Source: Desulfuromonadaceae bacterium UBA5613 (GTDB lineage Bacteria; Desulfobacterota; Desulfuromonadia; Desulfuromonadales; UBA2197). From it: a DNA stretch of 7,382 nucleotides. Made by a program: the position numbers and the translations under genes. Positions 6,247 through 7,382 of this stretch are shown piece by piece. The stretch covers positions 1 to 7,382 of the forward strand of contig DIKR01000113.1 of NCBI GenBank assembly GCA_002424625.1. Direction: 5' to 3'. The notes beneath the pieces were generated by a model that worked only from the letters and a program-made list of their open reading frames with translations, was not told where the DNA came from and did no database searches. Numbering within the stretch: position 1 is the stretch's first letter; each line of letters opens with the position of its first letter.

Positions 6247-6275
6247 CTTTTATCACAGAAGAAAAAGGCTGTAAA
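6247..6275 (-). promoter_or_regulatory. Candidate sigma-70-type promoter for rpsO
   Basis: On the minus strand TTTACA (6275-6270) is a five-of-six match to the -35 box, followed after 17 bases by TAAAAG (6252-6247), a four-of-six match to the -10 box. A TG lies just upstream of an overlapping GATAAA, which gives an extended -10 option. It starts five bases after the truB stop and would place the transcript start near 6240, at the first leader stem. The match is suggestive only. Confidence 0.4.
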
Positions 6276-6279
6276 GTTA

Positions 6280-7188
6280 TTATGCGTTGGCGGGAAAGAC
6301 CCGCAGTAGAACAAAATCGCCGCGCGGCTCGTTTTCACGTTCAGGTTCGAAACGAGCAACTGCGACCAACTGTTGATCACGACAGAGAGTGACGAGAGCA
6401 CCGGCAGCCGGAAAGGGCTGTATGTCGCTGACTTCACTGCGTTGCGGCGGTACCCCGTTCTTCAAACGAAGCAGCGCCTCTGTTGACAGATCGAGGAGCG
6501 GCAGAGAAGCAAGGGCGGCCGAAACCGGCAAAAGCTGCACAGTCTCCGGTTCACACCGTAAACGATCAAGGAGGATTGCCTCTCCTTCGGAGAAGGCGCC
6601 GCTCTTCAGGCGGCGCAGTGCGGTCAAATGTGCACCGCAGCCGAGACAAGCACCAAGATCATGGGCGAGAGTGCGTACATAAGTCCCCTTGGAACAGGTG
6701 ACTTCAAAAGTGACAAAGGGCAGATCGACGGAACAGAGCTCAAAACGATAAATTTCAATCGAGCGCAGAGCCCTTTCGACCTCGACCCCTTTACGCGCCA
6801 ACTCATACAAGGGGACGCCATCACGCTTGAGCGCCGAATACATCGGCGGCAACTGTTGAATCGGCCCGAGCAGGGTAGAAATCGCAGTCTCTATCTGCGA
6901 CCGGTCGATACCATCGATCGAGCTGCGGCTGAGAATAGTCCCTTCTGCATCCTGCGTATCGGTCGTTTCACCGAGCTTCAGGGTGCCGCGATAGATCTTC
7001 TCGCCATCCATGACAAACTCAACCAGGCGCGTCGCTTCGCCGATGGCAATCGGCAGGACTCCGGTCGCCATGGGATCGAGGGTGCCACAATGGCCAACAC
7101 GCCGCACCTTGAGAGCACGACGTATCGTCCGCACCACATCAAAGGACGTGACCCCCTGGGGCTTATCGACGACCAGAAAACCGTTCAA
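6280..7188 (-). CDS. truB: tRNA pseudouridine(55) synthase
   Basis: Makes the pseudouridine at position 55 in the T-arm of nearly all tRNAs. 302 residues, normal for the family. The catalytic aspartate is D38 in HCGTLDPMATGVLP (33-46); other family features are MNGFLVVDKPQGVTSFDVV at the N-terminus, Y66 in KIYRG, LPPMYSALKRDGVPLYELA (113-131), CSKGTYVRTLAHDLG (165-179) and a C-terminal PUA-like/TruB-C region from about residue 235 (LLRLKNGVPP). The start codon is TTG: no ATG or GTG is available in frame upstream before a stop, and the protein begins exactly where the family begins. No Shine-Dalgarno is visible. The TTG overlaps the TGA of the upstream gene (TTGA), so translation probably depends on coupling. 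Confidence 0.96.
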   Translation of the reverse strand: MNGFLVVDKPQGVTSFDVVRTIRRALKVRRVGHCGTLDPMATGVLPIAIGEATRLVEFVMDGEKIYRGTLKLGETTDTQDAEGTILSRSSIDGIDRSQIETAISTLLGPIQQLPPMYSALKRDGVPLYELARKGVEVERALRSIEIYRFELCSVDLPFVTFEVTCSKGTYVRTLAHDLGACLGCGAHLTALRRLKSGAFSEGEAILLDRLRCEPETVQLLPVSAALASLPLLDLSTEALLRLKNGVPPQRSEVSDIQPFPAAGALVTLCRDQQLVAVARFEPERENEPRGDFVLLRVFPANA

Positions 7189-7382
7189 TGGCAGCTATCG
7201 AGGAGCTGATCGACGCGCTGAAAAACTGTCCTGCGCACAGACTCAAGATCCCCGGCGAGTTGAGCCCCGGCGGCATTATGATGACCGCCACCGCCAAATT
7301 CACGGGAGATCGCGCCAACATCGATACGGCCCTTCGAGCGGAAACCGACCTTGAATTGCTCCGGTCCGATCTGTCGAAAGAA
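7185..7382 (-). CDS. nrnA: DHH/DHHA1 phosphoesterase, oligoribonuclease/pAp phosphatase type (3' end only)
   Basis: Only the last 65 codons are in the window; the gene continues beyond 7382. They encode the end of the DHHA1 domain, with FKVGFRSKGRIDVGAISREF followed by the diagnostic GGGGHHNAAGA substrate-binding loop (30-40 of the visible part) and a C-terminal helix ending in LLDSCH. Family knowledge: NrnA-type proteins degrade 2-5 base oligoribonucleotides (nanoRNA) and can remove the 3' phosphate from pAp, which complements PNPase downstream. Its place just before truB fits the usual nusA-infB-rbfA-nrnA-truB order. The catalytic DHH domain lies outside the window, so its state cannot be judged. 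Other DHH phosphoesterases are possible but less likely in this context. Confidence 0.88.
   Translation of the reverse strand, partial: FFRQIGPEQFKVGFRSKGRIDVGAISREFGGGGHHNAAGAQLAGDLESVRRTVFQRVDQLLDSCH

Noticed and set aside
1..7382. A hidden new defence, mobile or biosynthetic system
   Set aside because: All larger genes belong to known housekeeping families in a familiar order, and there are no repeats, integrase or transposase remains or foreign-looking segments. The only unexplained parts are the two small terminal genes and the RNA leaders reported as findings.

Overview
The window is a densely packed run of minus-strand housekeeping genes. Reading along the minus strand (from high to low coordinates) it holds the 3' end of a DHH-family phosphoesterase (NrnA type), truB, rpsO, pnp, an M16 zinc protease, dut, a DUF493 protein, a YrdC/YciO-family protein, a small exported PDZ protein and a small protein with a cysteine-rich tail. 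The run ends at a strong rho-independent terminator at 19-53. I see no plus-strand gene, tRNA, rRNA, mobile element or CRISPR array. No intergenic stretch reaches 300 bases; the two largest are 5693-5909 and 6177-6279.

Organism: a Gram-negative bacterium, probably of the old Deltaproteobacteria (Desulfuromonadales/Geobacter-like). This is inferred from the order nrnA-truB-rpsO-pnp-M16 protease-dut and from the general look of the proteins (for example an S15 that begins MLATERKQEII). The assignment is by recognition only. The upstream part of such clusters usually holds nusA, infB and rbfA, which would lie beyond 7382.

Region by region: 7185-7382 is the C-terminal DHHA1 domain of NrnA, overlapping the TTG start of truB by 4 bases. 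After truB (6280-7188), a roughly 100-base gap holds a candidate promoter and a short structured leader in front of rpsO (5910-6176). The rpsO-pnp gap holds three hairpins: a perfect 15-bp one just after rpsO, a smaller one followed by a T run, and a long imperfect one directly upstream of the pnp ribosome binding site. pnp, the M16 protease, dut, DUF493, the YrdC/YciO protein, the PDZ protein and the Cys-tail protein then follow with gaps of 2-22 bases or 4-base ATGA overlaps, so they look like one transcript.

The genes share an RNA theme: pseudouridylation of tRNA (TruB), a threonylcarbamoyl-AMP synthase-like protein (tRNA t6A pathway or a relative), 3'-5' RNA decay (PNPase), clean-up of very short oligonucleotides (NrnA) and a ribosomal protein (S15). 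Dut keeps uracil out of DNA. The M16 protease, the PDZ protein and the Cys-tail protein have no obvious link to that theme.

Most of the region is ordinary. The parts worth a second look are the RNA structures around rpsO and pnp and the two small genes at the end of the run. I found no convincing sign of a wholly new system.
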